From: an uncultured Clostridia bacterium
GTDB lineage: Bacteria; Bacillota; Clostridia; Christensenellales; Borkfalkiaceae
Reading direction: 5' to 3'
DNA: 49,106 nucleotides
Assembly: GCA_904419075.1 (NCBI GenBank)
Contig: CAJFQM010000014.1
Span: 1 to 49,106, forward strand
Shown in pieces: positions 48,954 through 49,106 of the stretch. The notes under the pieces were generated by a model. That model saw nothing but the letters and a program-made list of their open reading frames with translations, was not told where the DNA came from and did not search any database. Position 1 is the first letter of the stretch; each line of letters opens with the position of its first letter. The position numbers and the translations under genes were made by a program.

Positions 48954-49106
48954 CTATTTTCTCCCCAAAAGGGTATCAATTGAGAGATCGAGTGCAGTTG
49001 CTAAAGTAATGAGACTGACAAGGGATGGAGTTTGTTTTCCTGCGTACCAACGCAGAAGTTGTGACTCGTCTATGTTAGTCTTTTTGTGGATTTGATATCT
49101 GGTCAT
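48954..49106 (-). CDS. XRE-type helix-turn-helix regulator, 5-prime end outside the window
   Basis: The last 50 residues visible read as the second half of an XRE helix-turn-helix: a first part around MTRYQIHKKTNIDES, the recognition helix with LLRWYAGKQTPS, then LVSLITLATALDLSIDTLLG and a stop at 48954. The ATG at 49106 is the last codon of the window; family alignments suggest the gene continues beyond it. It lies on the element side of the tRNA-Leu fragment, so it is probably the repressor or control gene of an integrated element. Confidence 0.75.
   Translation of the reverse strand: MTRYQIHKKTNIDESQLLRWYAGKQTPSLVSLITLATALDLSIDTLLGRK

Overview
The window looks like a replication-origin neighbourhood of a Bacillota chromosome, most likely Clostridia from a spore-forming lineage. 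The evidence is a parB-type gene, jag-yidC-yidD-rnpA-rpmH, dnaN, rsmG, the yaaT/ricT-holB-tmk-yaaO cluster familiar from Bacillus subtilis, sporulation-type genes (yyaC, pdaB, a collagen-like surface protein), a T-box leader and a preQ1 riboswitch, and promoters that mostly read TTGACA-N17/18-TATAAT. I cannot fix a genus from sequence alone.

Layout. 1-1750: two strong tandem promoters firing leftward off the window edge, and three small membrane-protein genes. 1873-6273 (minus): a divergent parB, ftsH, a 770-bp gap with a dense cluster of DnaA boxes, and a CvpA-like gene. 6464-11060: yyaC, a three-gene surface-protein operon (minus), and queT behind a preQ1-I riboswitch. 11173-13361 (minus): floT and an NfeD/YuaF-type partner behind a long structured leader. 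13800-18683 (minus): jag, yidC, yidD, rnpA, rpmH and dnaN. 18863-19138: a second DnaA-box cluster with a DnaA-trio-like element, the best oriC candidate, followed by rsmG. dnaA, recF, gyrB/A, soj/parA, mnmE and mnmG are all missing from the window, so the classical origin cluster has been rearranged.

19941-21154 (plus): a SLOG/YpsA-like gene and the collagen-like gene. 21280-28911 (minus): ricT, holB, tmk, a YaaO-like decarboxylase, a membrane-anchored protein of unknown role, then greA-lysS separated by a 16-bp tandem repeat. 29119-31076 (minus): an aminotransferase with its Lrp regulator and a small conserved-looking gene. 31288-34561 (minus): an sdpR-sdpI-natA-natB type operon with a palindromic operator. 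34931-38355 (plus): pdaB, a double-OB SSB-like gene, and an NCS2 nucleobase permease behind an attenuator-like leader. 38470-44656: a DeoR regulator (minus), an unrecognised gene, cysE-cysS behind a cysteine T-box, and an unusually short alaS. 45378-48174 (plus): a LacI regulator and a sugar ABC operon with three identical operator palindromes.

The right end is a recombination zone. The ABC permease gene breaks off after 96 codons, facing a minus-strand gene that ends at the same junction. It is followed by the 3-prime part of a tRNA-Leu gene with its own terminator and the start of what is probably an integrated element carrying an XRE regulator.

The most interesting points are the two DnaA-box clusters 13.4 kb apart with dnaA absent, the adjacent ParB that has lost the GERR motif used for CTP binding, and the structured leader RNA in front of the flotillin operon.
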